A DNA stretch of 64,000 bases from Aquisediminimonas profunda. Its GTDB lineage: Bacteria; Pseudomonadota; Alphaproteobacteria; Sphingomonadales; Sphingomonadaceae. Location: contig NZ_CP080327.1 in the NCBI RefSeq assembly GCF_019443285.1, positions 186,001 to 250,000 of the forward strand, given 5' to 3'. Positions 18,898-27,976 of this stretch are shown here, piece by piece; the stretch's first letter is position 1, and each line of letters opens with the position of its first letter. The position numbers and the translations under genes were made by a program. Below the pieces are notes generated by a model. That model was given only the letters and a program-made list of their open reading frames with translations. It was not told where the DNA came from and ran no database searches.

Positions 18898-19614
18898 ATG
18901 AACCGTCGTGCAACTCTTTTGACCAGTCTCGCGGGCGCCGTGTGCGCGATCGCGCTTGCTGGCGCGCCTGCGGTTGGAGCTTCGGCAAACAATTTCCTGT
19001 CGAAGCGGTTGGCAACCACGGCGCCACGTGTGGGAATCGGTAGTTATACGCCAGTTGCAGCGGATCCGGTGCTTGCCGCAGCCCTTGCGCGAAGCGGCTT
19101 CAACAGCACAGGTTTTCGTTTCACACCGGCGGCAGTGAGCAATCGCAACCGTGCTGTCACGGTCGCGGTCCGCGCCCGGACCGGAGTCCTCCCGAGTGAA
19201 GCAGATCGAGTCGCGGCAGGGACACCTGCAACCCTTGGTATTGCTCCAGTTGCCTATAGCCTCGGCGTGGGCGTGGGCTGGAAGCGGTTTGCCTTGTCTG
19301 GTGACGTAACTCGCGTCGATAGTGGTGCATTGCCCGGTGGCCGTGAAGCCGCGGATGTTGCAGTGAGCTACAACGCGCGCAAATGGAGCACACGCCTTCA
19401 GGTTGCCGCTGATCGGCCGACTGGAAACGCGCCGCGGACGATTTCTGGCAATGAAAGTGTCTCGCTCGATGTTGGCGGCGCTTATCGTCTGACCCGCAAT
19501 CTCGATGTGACGGCGGGCGTGCGTTACCGTTCCGAGCGGAACCGGCTCGAGCCTTTGACCGACAACCGCCGTGACAGTCAGGCCATTTACGTCGGGACAG
19601 CGTTCCGCTTCTGA
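18898..19614 (+). CDS. probable outer-membrane beta-barrel protein
   Basis: A 238-residue exported protein with a signal peptide (positively charged MNRR, a hydrophobic stretch, cleavage near GASA). The second half alternates polar and hydrophobic residues in strands such as YSLGVGVGWKRFALSGDVTRV, LDVGGAYRLTRNLDVTAGVRYR and QAIYVGTAFRF. Ending in Phe after such a strand is the sorting signal of outer-membrane barrels. I do not recognise a named family; it may be a small 8-strand barrel. It lies alone, and its 3' end overlaps the convergent TenI-like gene by 28 bases. Confidence 0.65.
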   Translation: MNRRATLLTSLAGAVCAIALAGAPAVGASANNFLSKRLATTAPRVGIGSYTPVAADPVLAAALARSGFNSTGFRFTPAAVSNRNRAVTVAVRARTGVLPSEADRVAAGTPATLGIAPVAYSLGVGVGWKRFALSGDVTRVDSGALPGGREAADVAVSYNARKWSTRLQVAADRPTGNAPRTISGNESVSLDVGGAYRLTRNLDVTAGVRYRSERNRLEPLTDNRRDSQAIYVGTAFRF

Positions 19615-20132
19615 TGTGTCAGGCTGCTGATTGCGGCCCACCCATGAATTTTGAATAGTGACAGCGAACGCCCCCGCTTGCGCGTCATGCCGCCAAGCGC
19701 GATCACGGGCACGCGGCTGCCCCTGATCAGCAAGCCGAACCGACTGCGGCCAAGAGCGCGCGCACCGGGATGCGATGCTGTGGGGAAGACCGGCGAGACA
19801 AAGAGCAGCTGCGCGCCATTTCGTTCTGCGGCAATCCGTTCGCGCAATGAGTGAACCGGCGCCGTCACGGCGCCAAAATGCCTGCCATGTGCACCCCCAG
19901 GGCCTCCTGCAAGAAGCGTGAGTCGCCGGGCTCGAGCAATCAACCTGATCTTGCGAAACAGGTCGAGCCGCTCAGCGCGCGCCAGGCTGTAGTGCCTGAA
20001 AATCACGCCGGCGCCTTTGGGTAAGGCCATGAGCGCTGGCCACAGCGCCTCCCCCATGCGCTCATCCGTCATCAGCCAAAGTCGCGGCAGGGCAGGATTT
20101 TGACGGCAGAGGTGGCGCTTCGGCATCTCCAT
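19587..20132 (-). CDS. TenI/ThiE-like (thiamine-phosphate-synthase-fold) protein
   Basis: A 181-residue TIM-barrel protein of the thiamine phosphate synthase/TenI superfamily. The phosphate-binding end is clear: FVSPVFPTASHPGARALG followed by VPVIALGGM. Other ThiE positions are altered: there is no QLR-K start after the first strand, and the GPxFxTxTK element is replaced by SPVFPTASH, so the catalytic Lys region of true ThiE seems missing. A TenI-like or otherwise changed role is therefore likely. The ATG at 20132 is chosen; ATG 20126 is an alternative, and neither has a spaced ribosome site. It is divergent from yggS with 15 bases between starts. Confidence 0.7.
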   Translation of the reverse strand: MEMPKRHLCRQNPALPRLWLMTDERMGEALWPALMALPKGAGVIFRHYSLARAERLDLFRKIRLIARARRLTLLAGGPGGAHGRHFGAVTAPVHSLRERIAAERNGAQLLFVSPVFPTASHPGARALGRSRFGLLIRGSRVPVIALGGMTRKRGRSLSLFKIHGWAAISSLTHQKRNAVPT

Positions 20133-20147
20133 TCCTATAGCGGCCGA

Positions 20148-20813
20148 ATGACAGAAGACGCAAAGGCCAGACTGGACAAGGTGTCTGCGAACATCGCGCG
20201 GGCCGCAAAGCTTTCGGGTCGACGCGCCGACGACATACAACTGATTGCCATTTCAAAGACGCACCATGCTCCTGCAATCCGCCCGCTGCTCGAAGCCGGC
20301 CATCGCCGTTTTGGCGAAAACCGGGTGCAGGAAGCACAAGCCAAATGGCCGGGACTGCGTGCCGAGTTCCCTGACGTGGAACTCCATCTTGTGGGTCAGC
20401 TGCAGTCGAACAAGGCAGAGGATGCGGTGGCACTTTTCGATGCGATTCACTCGGTTGATCGTCCTTCGCTAGTCTCCGCACTCGCCAAAGCGCAGCAGAA
20501 GACGGGACGTCATCCAGTTTGTTTCATTCAGGTCAATATTGGCGATGAACCGCAAAAGGGCGGGTGCCCGATCAAGGATCTGCCCGACCTTATTAAGGAG
20601 GCGCGCTCCGCAGACCTCGATCTTGCGGGTCTGATGGCAGTTCCACCGGCCGATTTGGAAGCAGCCCCCTATTTTGCGTTGCTGGCCAAGCTTGCGCGGG
20701 ATCACGGCCTCAAAGGACTCAGCATGGGTATGACCGGCGACTATGAGACCGCCGTCAAGCTGGGTGCAACGCATGTTCGTATCGGCAGTGCCCTGTTCGG
20801 AGCGCGCGGGTAG
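20148..20813 (+). CDS. yggS: YggS-family PLP homeostasis protein
   Basis: A 221-residue alanine-racemase-fold protein that binds pyridoxal 5'-phosphate and is known to help balance B6 vitamers and amino acids. The PLP lysine is in IQLIAISKTHHAPAI at about residue 36; the following GENRVQEAQAKW, LHLVGQLQSNKAEDA, IQVNIGDEPQKGG and LSMGMTGDYETAVKLGATHV blocks are all family signatures, and VRIGSALFG ends the protein as usual. The start ATG at 20148 lies 15 bases from the divergent TenI-like start. It converges with ribA, 5 bases apart. Confidence 0.93.
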   Translation: MTEDAKARLDKVSANIARAAKLSGRRADDIQLIAISKTHHAPAIRPLLEAGHRRFGENRVQEAQAKWPGLRAEFPDVELHLVGQLQSNKAEDAVALFDAIHSVDRPSLVSALAKAQQKTGRHPVCFIQVNIGDEPQKGGCPIKDLPDLIKEARSADLDLAGLMAVPPADLEAAPYFALLAKLARDHGLKGLSMGMTGDYETAVKLGATHVRIGSALFGARG

Positions 20814-20818
20814 GCTGG

Positions 20819-21874
20819 TTAAAGCTGGTGGCCGGTCCGGTCCCGCTTGGTTGCGAGATAGCGTTCATTGTGCGGATTGGGAGGCAACTGGTGGGGCACG
20901 CGCTCCACAACCGTGATCCCCGACTCTTCCAGGCCTGCCACCTTTTCTGGGTTGTTGGTCAACAGGCGGATGCGGTCCTGACCCAGCAACTGAAGCATGC
21001 GCGCAGCGACCCCGAAGTCGCGCGAATCGACAGCAAAGCCTAGCCGGAGATTGGCATCGACGGTATCAAATCCCTGATCCTGCAGTTGATAGGCGCGCAG
21101 CTTGTTGATGAGGCCGATGCCACGACCTTCCTGTCGCAAGTATAGCAGGATGCCCCACCCATGTGCCGCTATCAGCCGAAGGGCAGCGTCAAGCTGCGGG
21201 CCGCAGTCGCATTTGAGGCTCCCCAGGACATCGCCCGTCAGGCATTCGCTGTGAAGGCGAACCAGAGGCGCTTCGCCATCAGGTTGACCAATAATCAGTG
21301 CAACATGCTCGCCCGCCATCTCCGGGCTCCGAAAGGCAACAAGTTCAGCTTTTTCCGAAGCGGCAACAGGGAGCCGGGCCCGAGCCGCGATGGCCAAGCG
21401 CTCCGGGGCATCCCAGTCGTGAACAGCCTTTCCTAAAATGCTCTCAGCAGCATTCTGAACGCCTGAAAGAAGAAAGAATGCGGGCAGAAGACCTGCATGG
21501 CGCGCAAGTTCCAGTGCTGCCGCGCAGGCAAGCGGATGGTCAACATCTCGCGCAGCAAACGGGCCCATCAGGGGGTTCGCAAGGTCCGTCGCCGGATCGG
21601 CCAAGGCAGTGGCTGCTGCCAGATCCAGCCAGGATGTCCTGGCTACGACAACCGGCTCACCCAGCGTCGCAGCTGCCCGCTGGTTCGCCAGCTTCAATGT
21701 CACCGCGCGACTTGAAGAAATGAGTATGTCTGCCTTTGCCTCAGGGTCGAAGGCCGAGAGACGCAGCGCATCGGCGCTTTCGATCGCAAGAACGGTAATG
21801 GCCTCGTCGATCGCGACAGGCCAGCCGCGACGCAAGGCATCTATGGCCCGGGCCGTGGCGCGCGGGTCACTCAA
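20819..21874 (-). CDS. ribA: GTP cyclohydrolase II with degenerate RibB-like N-terminal domain
   Basis: A 351-residue protein catalysing the first step of riboflavin synthesis (GTP to a diaminopyrimidine plus formate). The C-terminal part has the zinc ligands in [17 protein letters not shown] and the catalytic stretch [18 protein letters not shown], then LLTNNPEKV. The first about 150 residues look like a remnant of the dihydroxybutanone-phosphate synthase (RibB) fold ([14 protein letters not shown] at the start), but the acidic DDxxRExE metal motif is absent, so this half is probably not enzymatic. It overlaps xthA by 4 bases and is likely co-transcribed with it. Confidence 0.9.
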   Translation of the reverse strand: MSDPRATARAIDALRRGWPVAIDEAITVLAIESADALRLSAFDPEAKADILISSSRAVTLKLANQRAAATLGEPVVVARTSWLDLAAATALADPATDLANPLMGPFAARDVDHPLACAAALELARHAGLLPAFFLLSGVQNAAESILGKAVHDWDAPERLAIAARARLPVAASEKAELVAFRSPEMAGEHVALIIGQPDGEAPLVRLHSECLTGDVLGSLKCDCGPQLDAALRLIAAHGWGILLYLRQEGRGIGLINKLRAYQLQDQGFDTVDANLRLGFAVDSRDFGVAARMLQLLGQDRIRLLTNNPEKVAGLEESGITVVERVPHQLPPNPHNERYLATKRDRTGHQL

Positions 21875-22653
21875 AAGGCAAACTCTGTCACGATGGGAAT
21901 ATGGTCAGAGGGCTTGTCCCAATCGCGACAGGCTTCATGGACCGTATGGCTGACCGCCTGTTCGCGCAGGGACGGTGACGCCCACATATGATCCAGCCGT
22001 CTGCCACGATCTGAAACCGCCCAGTCCTTTGCGCGGTAGCTCCACCAGGTGAAGAGCCGCTCCGGCGCTGGCACAAAATGCCGTCCGAGATCGACCCAAT
22101 TGTGACTCGCTTGCAGGCGGGCAAGCGTCTCCACTTCAATGGGTGTGTGGCTGACAACATCGATGAGTTGCTTGTGATTCCACACATCGGATTCGAGCGG
22201 CGCAATATTGAAATCGCCCGTCAGAATTGTCGGTTCGGACAGCGAAGACGACCAGTCGATCATCCGCCCGAGAAAATCGAGTTTCTGGCCGAATTTCGGA
22301 TTCTGCTCCCGATCCGGAATATCGCCGCCCGCAGGGACATAGACATTTTCAAGCAAGATGCCATTCGGGAGCCGCACCCCGATATGGCGCGCTTCGCCAT
22401 TATCCTGCCAGTCATGACTGCGATCTTCGACAAGCGCCACCTTGCTCAGGATTGCCACGCCGTGGTGCATCTTCTGCCCGTTGATGACAATGTGCGGATA
22501 ACCCAGGCTCTTGAGTGCCTCCATCGGAAAGACGGCGTTTTCTGCCTTGGTTTCCTGCAAGCAAAGAATGTCCGGCGCCATTTCCCTCAGGAACCGCGAG
22601 ACGATATCCAGCCGGAAACGAACAGAGTTGATGTTCCAGGAAGCGATCTTCAT
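21871..22653 (-). CDS. xthA: exodeoxyribonuclease III
   Basis: A 260-residue exonuclease III/AP endonuclease that cuts at abasic sites in base-excision repair. The family blocks are in order: [13 protein letters not shown] at the start, [14 protein letters not shown] with the metal-binding Glu, [27 protein letters not shown] and the catalytic SDHIPIV at the C-terminus. It is the first gene of a pair with ribA (4-base overlap). Upstream, about 245 bases separate it from lolA; that gap contains the lolA terminator. Confidence 0.95.
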   Translation of the reverse strand: MKIASWNINSVRFRLDIVSRFLREMAPDILCLQETKAENAVFPMEALKSLGYPHIVINGQKMHHGVAILSKVALVEDRSHDWQDNGEARHIGVRLPNGILLENVYVPAGGDIPDREQNPKFGQKLDFLGRMIDWSSSLSEPTILTGDFNIAPLESDVWNHKQLIDVVSHTPIEVETLARLQASHNWVDLGRHFVPAPERLFTWWSYRAKDWAVSDRGRRLDHMWASPSLREQAVSHTVHEACRDWDKPSDHIPIVTEFAF

Positions 22654-22720
22654 GCCATGGCTCTAAGCATCGGGCCTCACCCTCGCAAGCACCAAGACAG
22701 TTTGGCTGGCTGCCCTCTCC

Positions 22721-22762
22721 AAAACGGAAAGACCCTCACTCCGGGGGCATGGAGCGAGGGTC
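22721..22762 (-). terminator. Rho-independent terminator after lolA
   Basis: Read on the minus strand, GACCCTCGCTC and GAGTGAGGGTC pair over 11 positions (one of them G-U) around a short C-rich loop and are followed by TTTCCGTTTT. It lies in the middle of the 245-base lolA-xthA gap, in the right orientation to end the ftsK-lolA transcript. This is the clearest intrinsic terminator I see in the window. Confidence 0.75.
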
Positions 22763-22898
22763 AACCGAGCGTTCGTCACGCTGGCGAGTTTCGGAAACAA
22801 ACGCGGTATCGAGCAACAGGGGGGAATCTCGAAACCAGTCTCCGTAACTGCCTGTCCGGTTATAGACTGGTTTCCTGTCGCCAATATGAATGACTTGC

Positions 22899-23507
22899 TC
22901 AGTGACCCCTCAAATTAGGCCGAGGATCGCGCCATTTGAACGCTTCGTCGGACACAGGCGTGTTGAATGACTGTCCTGAAAGGCGAATGGAAGTCCGGTT
23001 TCCTTGACTGTCGATCGTGACCCAGCCCTGCAGCATCAGCCCGGCAGGTGCTGTTGCCTGACGCGAAAAGGCCAGCGTGATGACACCGAATTCAGGCCGC
23101 TTCGGGTCACGGGCCTCCACGACCACAAGACGCGGGTCGGCTGTCTCGACGACCTTGGCAAAGCGGGTCATGTCGCGATTCGGGTCAAGCAGAACGCCGA
23201 GCGGCGAATTACCGATCGGCCAGCGCTGCACTTGCCGTACCGAATAGTCGATGAACGTCAGGGCCTTGCCATCTCCAACCACCAAGATTGGCACACCCTT
23301 CTCATATTGGAAGCGGATCTTGCCGGGTCGCTTGAGTGTCAGCGTCCCATTGACGGCTTTTCCGGCCTTGTCCGTCTGTACAAAGCTTGCGGTCATTGTC
23401 GTGACGGCTTTGAGGTGCGAAGAAACCGCCGCCAGGTCGCTCGATTGGGCAAAGGCTGGCGCTGCGATTGCAATGGCTGCAGCCGCGCCAAGAAAACGAA
23501 AGGACAT
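22899..23507 (-). CDS. lolA: outer-membrane lipoprotein carrier LolA
   Basis: A 202-residue periplasmic chaperone that ferries lipoproteins from LolCDE to the outer membrane. It has a cleavable signal (MSFRFLGAAAAIAIAAPAFA) and the LolA half-barrel: MTASFVQTDKAGKAVNGTLT, KRPGKIRFQYEKG and the IDYSVRQVQRWP strand. The ATG at 23507 lies 7 bases after GGAG; the longer open frame upstream lacks a signal. It follows ftsK by about 58 bases on the same strand, a common neighbour, and is closed by a hairpin terminator. Confidence 0.92.
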   Translation of the reverse strand: MSFRFLGAAAAIAIAAPAFAQSSDLAAVSSHLKAVTTMTASFVQTDKAGKAVNGTLTLKRPGKIRFQYEKGVPILVVGDGKALTFIDYSVRQVQRWPIGNSPLGVLLDPNRDMTRFAKVVETADPRLVVVEARDPKRPEFGVITLAFSRQATAPAGLMLQGWVTIDSQGNRTSIRLSGQSFNTPVSDEAFKWRDPRPNLRGH

Positions 23508-23565
23508 GCAAAACTCCACTTTGGGATAGCCGGAATGCCCCCCGCCAGTTGAACGGCAACTGAAT

Positions 23566-25857
23566 CTATATAGCATGCCCTTCGGCATCGATCAGGACTT
23601 CGCGCCGGCCGACATGATCCGGCCGACTGACCAGTCCTTCACTTTCCATTCGCTCAATGAGGCGCGCGGCACTGTTGTAGCCCACGCGCAACTGGCGCTG
23701 GACATAGGATGTAGACGCCTTTTGGCTCTCGGCAACAACCTGAACGGCGCGTCGGAAGAGCTGGTCTTCCGGACTGTCTTCGCCTGAAGGCGCGCCGTCG
23801 ATTGTCCAGCCGCCATCTTCAGGCTCTTCGGTGACCGCCATGATATAGTCAGGCGTTCCCTGAGAGCGCCAATGATCCGCAACCGCGCGGACCTCGTCAT
23901 CCGAAACGAAGGGCCCATGGACGCGCGCGATCTGCTTGCCGCCCGGCATGTACAGCATGTCACCCTTCCCGAGCAGCTGCTCGGCACCCTGCTCTCCAAG
24001 GATGGTGCGAGAATCGATCTTCGAAGTGACCGCGAAACTGATCCGGGTCGGCAGGTTCGCCTTGATTACGCCAGTGATGACATCGACCGACGGACGCTGG
24101 GTTGCCATGATCAGGTGGATACCCGCCGCACGTGCCTTCTGGGCAAGGCGCTGAATCAGGAATTCGACTTCCTTGCCTGCCGTCATCATCAAGTCGGCAA
24201 GCTCATCGACAATGATGACGATTTGCGGCAGCGGCTCATATTCGAGCTTTTCTTCTTCATAGACCGGCTGGCCGGTTTCTGCATCATAGCCCGTCTGGAC
24301 CTTGCGGCCAAGTTGTTGGCCCTTCGCCTTTGCGGCGCGTACCTTGTCGTTGAAGCTCGAAAGCCCACGCACGCCGAGCGAGGCCATCATCCGGTAGCGA
24401 TCCTCCATCTGCTCGACCGCCCATTTAAGGGCGCGGATCGCCTTTGCAGGCTCGGTCACCACAGGCGAAAGCAGATGCGGAATATTATCGTAGATGCTGA
24501 GTTCAAGCATCTTGGGATCGATCATGATCAACCGGCACTGGTCCGGTGTCAGGCGGTAGAGCAACGAGAGGATCATCGCATTGAGCCCGACAGATTTGCC
24601 AGAGCCGGTCGTGCCCGCAACAAGAAGGTGGGGCATTGGTGCAAGATCGGCAATCACGGGATCTCCCGCAATATTCTTGCCAAGGATGATGGGAAGCTGT
24701 GCAGTCTGGTCCTCAAATGCCTGGCTCGACGCCAGTTCATGGAACACCACCGATTCCCGCCGCGCGTTGGGCAGTTCGATACCGATCACGCTGCGACCCG
24801 GGATCGTTGCAACGCGCGCCGACATGGCAGACATGTTGCGAGCGATATCGTCCGCCAGTTGGACGACGCGGCTCGCCTTGATCCCGGCAGCCGGCTCAAG
24901 TTCGTACATTGTTACCACAGGGCCTGGACGCACCTCGACGATTGCGCCCTTGACATGGAAATCGTCCAGTACGGATTCGAGCAGCCGCGCATTGCGTTCC
25001 AGTCCGGCCTTGTCGATCTGCGGGCCCGAAGACGGGGGCGCCTTCTTGAGCAAGTCTAGCGAAGGCAGCACGTAACGGTCCTTCAGGTCAAACGCAGACT
25101 GGGCCGGCTTCTTGGGTGGCTGGGCCGGCGCTGGCTTGGACGCGCCCAGATTGATGATCGGCTTGCGATCATCGCTGCGCGGCGGCGGGGCCGGGCGCGG
25201 CTCCGGCTGCTTGATTACCGGCGGCGGCGCGACATAGTCATCCACGTCGTCGGTCGCACGGAAACGCCTGCGGAACAACCAGCCCCGTTCATCCGCATCC
25301 AGCCCCAAAGCGATCGACCACACAACAATGCCACCAATCGCCAAAAGGGTCGCAACGCCCAGTCCAACTAGGCGCGCAAGTCCCGGATCGCCAATGAACC
25401 CGATGCCCCATTCAAGGGCGCCAGCGCCAAGATAGCCTATTGCACCGCCAAGACCGCCCGGCAGTCCTGCAATTGCGTCCGACTTGAAAAGAGAAAGAGC
25501 AATATCAATCAGCACGACGCCACCCAAGGCGCGAACCGCGCGCTGACGCCATCCGGTCACCGGTGCGCCACGCCAGAGCCGCGTTGCAGCCACGATGACA
25601 AGCGGCACAAACAGTGCAGCAGCCGGACCAATCAGCGACAAGAGAGCGTCCGAAATCCAAGCGCCCGGAACACCGATCAGGTTGCGTGCCGGCCCACCTG
25701 CTGCCGTATTGAGCGAAGGGTCGCTCGGGTGATAGCTTGCTAGCAAAAGGGTCAAGATCAGCGCCCCTAGACCCAAGCCAACGGCCCCGAGCATCGCACC
25801 GCTGCGGATCGCGCTGCGCTTCACTGAATCCTGCCATGTTTGCGCCCGACTGGCCAT
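23566..25857 (-). CDS. ftsK: DNA translocase FtsK
   Basis: A 763-residue septal DNA pump that aligns chromosome dimers for Xer resolution. Four membrane segments fill the first about 190 residues, followed by a Pro-rich linker (shorter than in E. coli), a RecA-like motor with Walker A GTTGSGKS near residue 414 and Walker B IVIIVDELADLM, and the C-terminal gamma winged helix that reads KOPS (LRVGYNSAARLIERMESEGL). The FtsK-specific MATQRPSVDVITGVIKANLP block is present. Complete; divergent from the UbiH-like gene with about 120 bases between. Confidence 0.96.
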   Translation of the reverse strand: MASRAQTWQDSVKRSAIRSGAMLGAVGLGLGALILTLLLASYHPSDPSLNTAAGGPARNLIGVPGAWISDALLSLIGPAAALFVPLVIVAATRLWRGAPVTGWRQRAVRALGGVVLIDIALSLFKSDAIAGLPGGLGGAIGYLGAGALEWGIGFIGDPGLARLVGLGVATLLAIGGIVVWSIALGLDADERGWLFRRRFRATDDVDDYVAPPPVIKQPEPRPAPPPRSDDRKPIINLGASKPAPAQPPKKPAQSAFDLKDRYVLPSLDLLKKAPPSSGPQIDKAGLERNARLLESVLDDFHVKGAIVEVRPGPVVTMYELEPAAGIKASRVVQLADDIARNMSAMSARVATIPGRSVIGIELPNARRESVVFHELASSQAFEDQTAQLPIILGKNIAGDPVIADLAPMPHLLVAGTTGSGKSVGLNAMILSLLYRLTPDQCRLIMIDPKMLELSIYDNIPHLLSPVVTEPAKAIRALKWAVEQMEDRYRMMASLGVRGLSSFNDKVRAAKAKGQQLGRKVQTGYDAETGQPVYEEEKLEYEPLPQIVIIVDELADLMMTAGKEVEFLIQRLAQKARAAGIHLIMATQRPSVDVITGVIKANLPTRISFAVTSKIDSRTILGEQGAEQLLGKGDMLYMPGGKQIARVHGPFVSDDEVRAVADHWRSQGTPDYIMAVTEEPEDGGWTIDGAPSGEDSPEDQLFRRAVQVVAESQKASTSYVQRQLRVGYNSAARLIERMESEGLVSRPDHVGRREVLIDAEGHAI

Positions 25858-25980
25858 TTGCGCCTCCCGTTCCCGTGCGCTTTCTGTTCCTTGGCCTGCT
25901 TAATGCGCCGGGTGGTGACTCGCCGTCAAGAGTCTGGCCGAAATGCTTGAGTCACACGCCATTTCGCCTAGAAGCAGGGG

Positions 25981-27189
25981 ATGGACTCACATGACGTCAT
26001 TATCCTCGGCGGGGGCCTGGTCGGGCTCACGCTTGCCATTGCCCTCGAACGCCATGGCTTGACGGCGGCCGTCGTCGATCCGCTGGATCCGGAAAAGGCC
26101 CTTGCTGCCGGTTTCGACGGGCGGGCAAGCGCCATCGCCAGTGCCAGCTGGCGGATGCTCGATGCGCTGGGCATTGCGGAGACACTCAAGCCCCACGGCT
26201 GCGCCATTCACCGCATCGAAGTCCGCGATGGACTACAAAAGGACGCTCTCGACTTCACAACAGCCGAAGATGACGAGCCTCTGGGCTATATGCTTGAAAA
26301 CCGGACGTTGCGGCAGACGCTACGTGAGGCAGCCCTGGGCGCCAGGGGAGTCACACTCCACATGCCCGACCGGGCAGCCAGCGTCGAGCGCAATGAAGCC
26401 GGCGTGCGCATGACCCTCGCGAGTGGAAAGCAGATCCGGGGCCAGCTCCTCCTAGCATGCGAGGGACGCAAATCGCCGACGCGAGAGGCGGCAGGCATCC
26501 GCACCGCAAAATGGGGCTATGATCATGTCGCGATCATTTCGGCCTTCGATCACACGAAGGACCACAATAATATCGCGCATGAAATCTTCTATTCCGCTGG
26601 CCCGTTCGCACTCCTGCCACTCAATCCGGGCACACGCTCGGCGCTGGTGTGGACAGTGGGTCCCAAGGATGCCGAGGGGGTGCTGGCACTTTCGGAACGT
26701 GCCTTCCTTGCAGAAGTCACAAAGCGCGCCGGGGGATTATTGGGAGAGATTTCGCTCGCTGCTCCGCGCTCCAGCTATCCGCTGGATTTCCATCACGCAA
26801 CACGGATCACGGCGCAGCGGCTGGCGCTGGTCGGAGACGCGGCGCATGGCTCGCACCCGATTGCCGGCCAAGGGCTCAACCTTGGCTTTCGCGATGTCGC
26901 GGCGCTCGTTGAAGTGCTGGTTGATGGCGCGCGGCTGGGGCTTGATCTTGGCGATGCCCAGCTGCTTGCCCGTTACGAACGCTGGCGAAGTGTCGACACG
27001 CTCGCTGTTTCGCTGGCAACGGACACGCTCACGCGCCTCTTCGGCATTCCGGGCAAGCCCGCGACCGCCATCCGCCGCTTCGGGCTTGGCGCGGTCCAGA
27101 AACTGGCGCCGCTCAAATCGATCTTCATGGCCGAGGCGCGGGGCACAAGCGGGGACCTGCCCAAATTGCTTCAGGGCGCGGTCGTCTGA
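25981..27189 (+). CDS. UbiH/UbiF-type FAD monooxygenase
   Basis: A 402-residue flavoprotein hydroxylase, probably for one ring position in ubiquinone synthesis. The dinucleotide fold is [17 protein letters not shown] at the start; [15 protein letters not shown] is the family's second signature, and [20 protein letters not shown] is the FAD/NAD motif specific to Ubi hydroxylases. Which carbon is hydroxylated (UbiH, UbiF, UbiI or UbiL) cannot be told. The ATG follows CAGGGG. Its 3' end overlaps the convergent Trm112-like gene by 19 bases. Confidence 0.9.
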   Translation: MDSHDVIILGGGLVGLTLAIALERHGLTAAVVDPLDPEKALAAGFDGRASAIASASWRMLDALGIAETLKPHGCAIHRIEVRDGLQKDALDFTTAEDDEPLGYMLENRTLRQTLREAALGARGVTLHMPDRAASVERNEAGVRMTLASGKQIRGQLLLACEGRKSPTREAAGIRTAKWGYDHVAIISAFDHTKDHNNIAHEIFYSAGPFALLPLNPGTRSALVWTVGPKDAEGVLALSERAFLAEVTKRAGGLLGEISLAAPRSSYPLDFHHATRITAQRLALVGDAAHGSHPIAGQGLNLGFRDVAALVEVLVDGARLGLDLGDAQLLARYERWRSVDTLAVSLATDTLTRLFGIPGKPATAIRRFGLGAVQKLAPLKSIFMAEARGTSGDLPKLLQGAVV

Positions 27190-27359
27190 GGCGAAAGGAC
27201 CCGCGCCTCCTCGACCAGCATGACCGGGACTCCATTTCGCACCGGATAGGCAAGCCCCGCCGCTTCAGAGATCAATTCCTCTGCGCCTTCATCATAGATC
27301 AGTCTCGTCCGCGTTATAGGACAGACCAGAATGGCAAGCAGGTCCGGATCGAGACTCAC
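27171..27359 (-). CDS. Trm112-family protein
   Basis: A 62-residue protein of the Trm112/YcaR family (UPF0434). The pattern [18 protein letters not shown], then [18 protein letters not shown] is the whole domain. In other organisms Trm112 stabilises methyltransferases; the bacterial role is not settled. The zinc-binding Cys set of larger relatives is reduced to one CP pair here, as is usual for short bacterial members. It is last in the operon thioredoxin-TPR, Lon-N, Trm112, with a 4-base overlap upstream. Confidence 0.9.
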   Translation of the reverse strand: MSLDPDLLAILVCPITRTRLIYDEGAEELISEAAGLAYPVRNGVPVMLVEEARVLSPQTTAP

Positions 27360-27976
27360 TGGAGCGTCACGCGCTCTTCCCCGTCATGCCGCCCAAAGAA
27401 ATGGAGCAGCTGCACAATCAGTTCAGCCCGTTCTGACAGGCTGTTGGCTTCGAGCAAGGCCTGCTTCGATGCTGCATCAAACGGGGCAATCTGGGCAATG
27501 CCATTCACCAAGGCTTCGTCATCAAGGCGCGAGACGGATTCCCAATCCACAGCATAGCCCTGCGCCGTCGCAAAACGCCTTGATTCGGTTTCAAGCGCCG
27601 CACGCTCGGCAAGCGCGAGCGATTCATCTTCGGGATCAGCAACAAGCTCTGCTTCGATCTGGCGGAACGGCGTCTTCACATCGAGTTCGCGCACCAGCCG
27701 GAATCTCGACCGCCCCTCGAGAACGATGTTATATCGACCATCATCAAGCGCTTCGACCTGCGAAATATGGCCGACGCAGCCCATCATGTAGAGCGGCGGC
27801 TTTTCCCCGCCGCCACGCGGCTGGATCATCGCAATCATGCGATCCCGAGCCAGAGCGTCTGAAACCAGCGCGCGGTACCGCGGCTCGAAGATGTGGAGCG
27901 GCAAATGCATGCGCGGAAAGAGCAGCGCACCCGCCAGCGGAAAGACAGAGAGGCGCGTGAGCGTTTGCGTCGTCAT
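27356..27976 (-). CDS. LON substrate-binding (N-terminal) domain protein
   Basis: A 206-residue stand-alone LON N-terminal domain without an ATPase or protease part. [29 protein letters not shown], seen at residues 9-37, is the canonical LON-N opening, followed by the beta barrel and a helical tail. Such proteins are thought to bind unfolded or misfolded protein, but their role is unproven. It overlaps the thioredoxin-TPR gene and the Trm112 gene by 4 bases each, giving a tight operon with a protein-quality flavour. Confidence 0.9.
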   Translation of the reverse strand: MTTQTLTRLSVFPLAGALLFPRMHLPLHIFEPRYRALVSDALARDRMIAMIQPRGGGEKPPLYMMGCVGHISQVEALDDGRYNIVLEGRSRFRLVRELDVKTPFRQIEAELVADPEDESLALAERAALETESRRFATAQGYAVDWESVSRLDDEALVNGIAQIAPFDAASKQALLEANSLSERAELIVQLLHFFGRHDGEERVTLQ

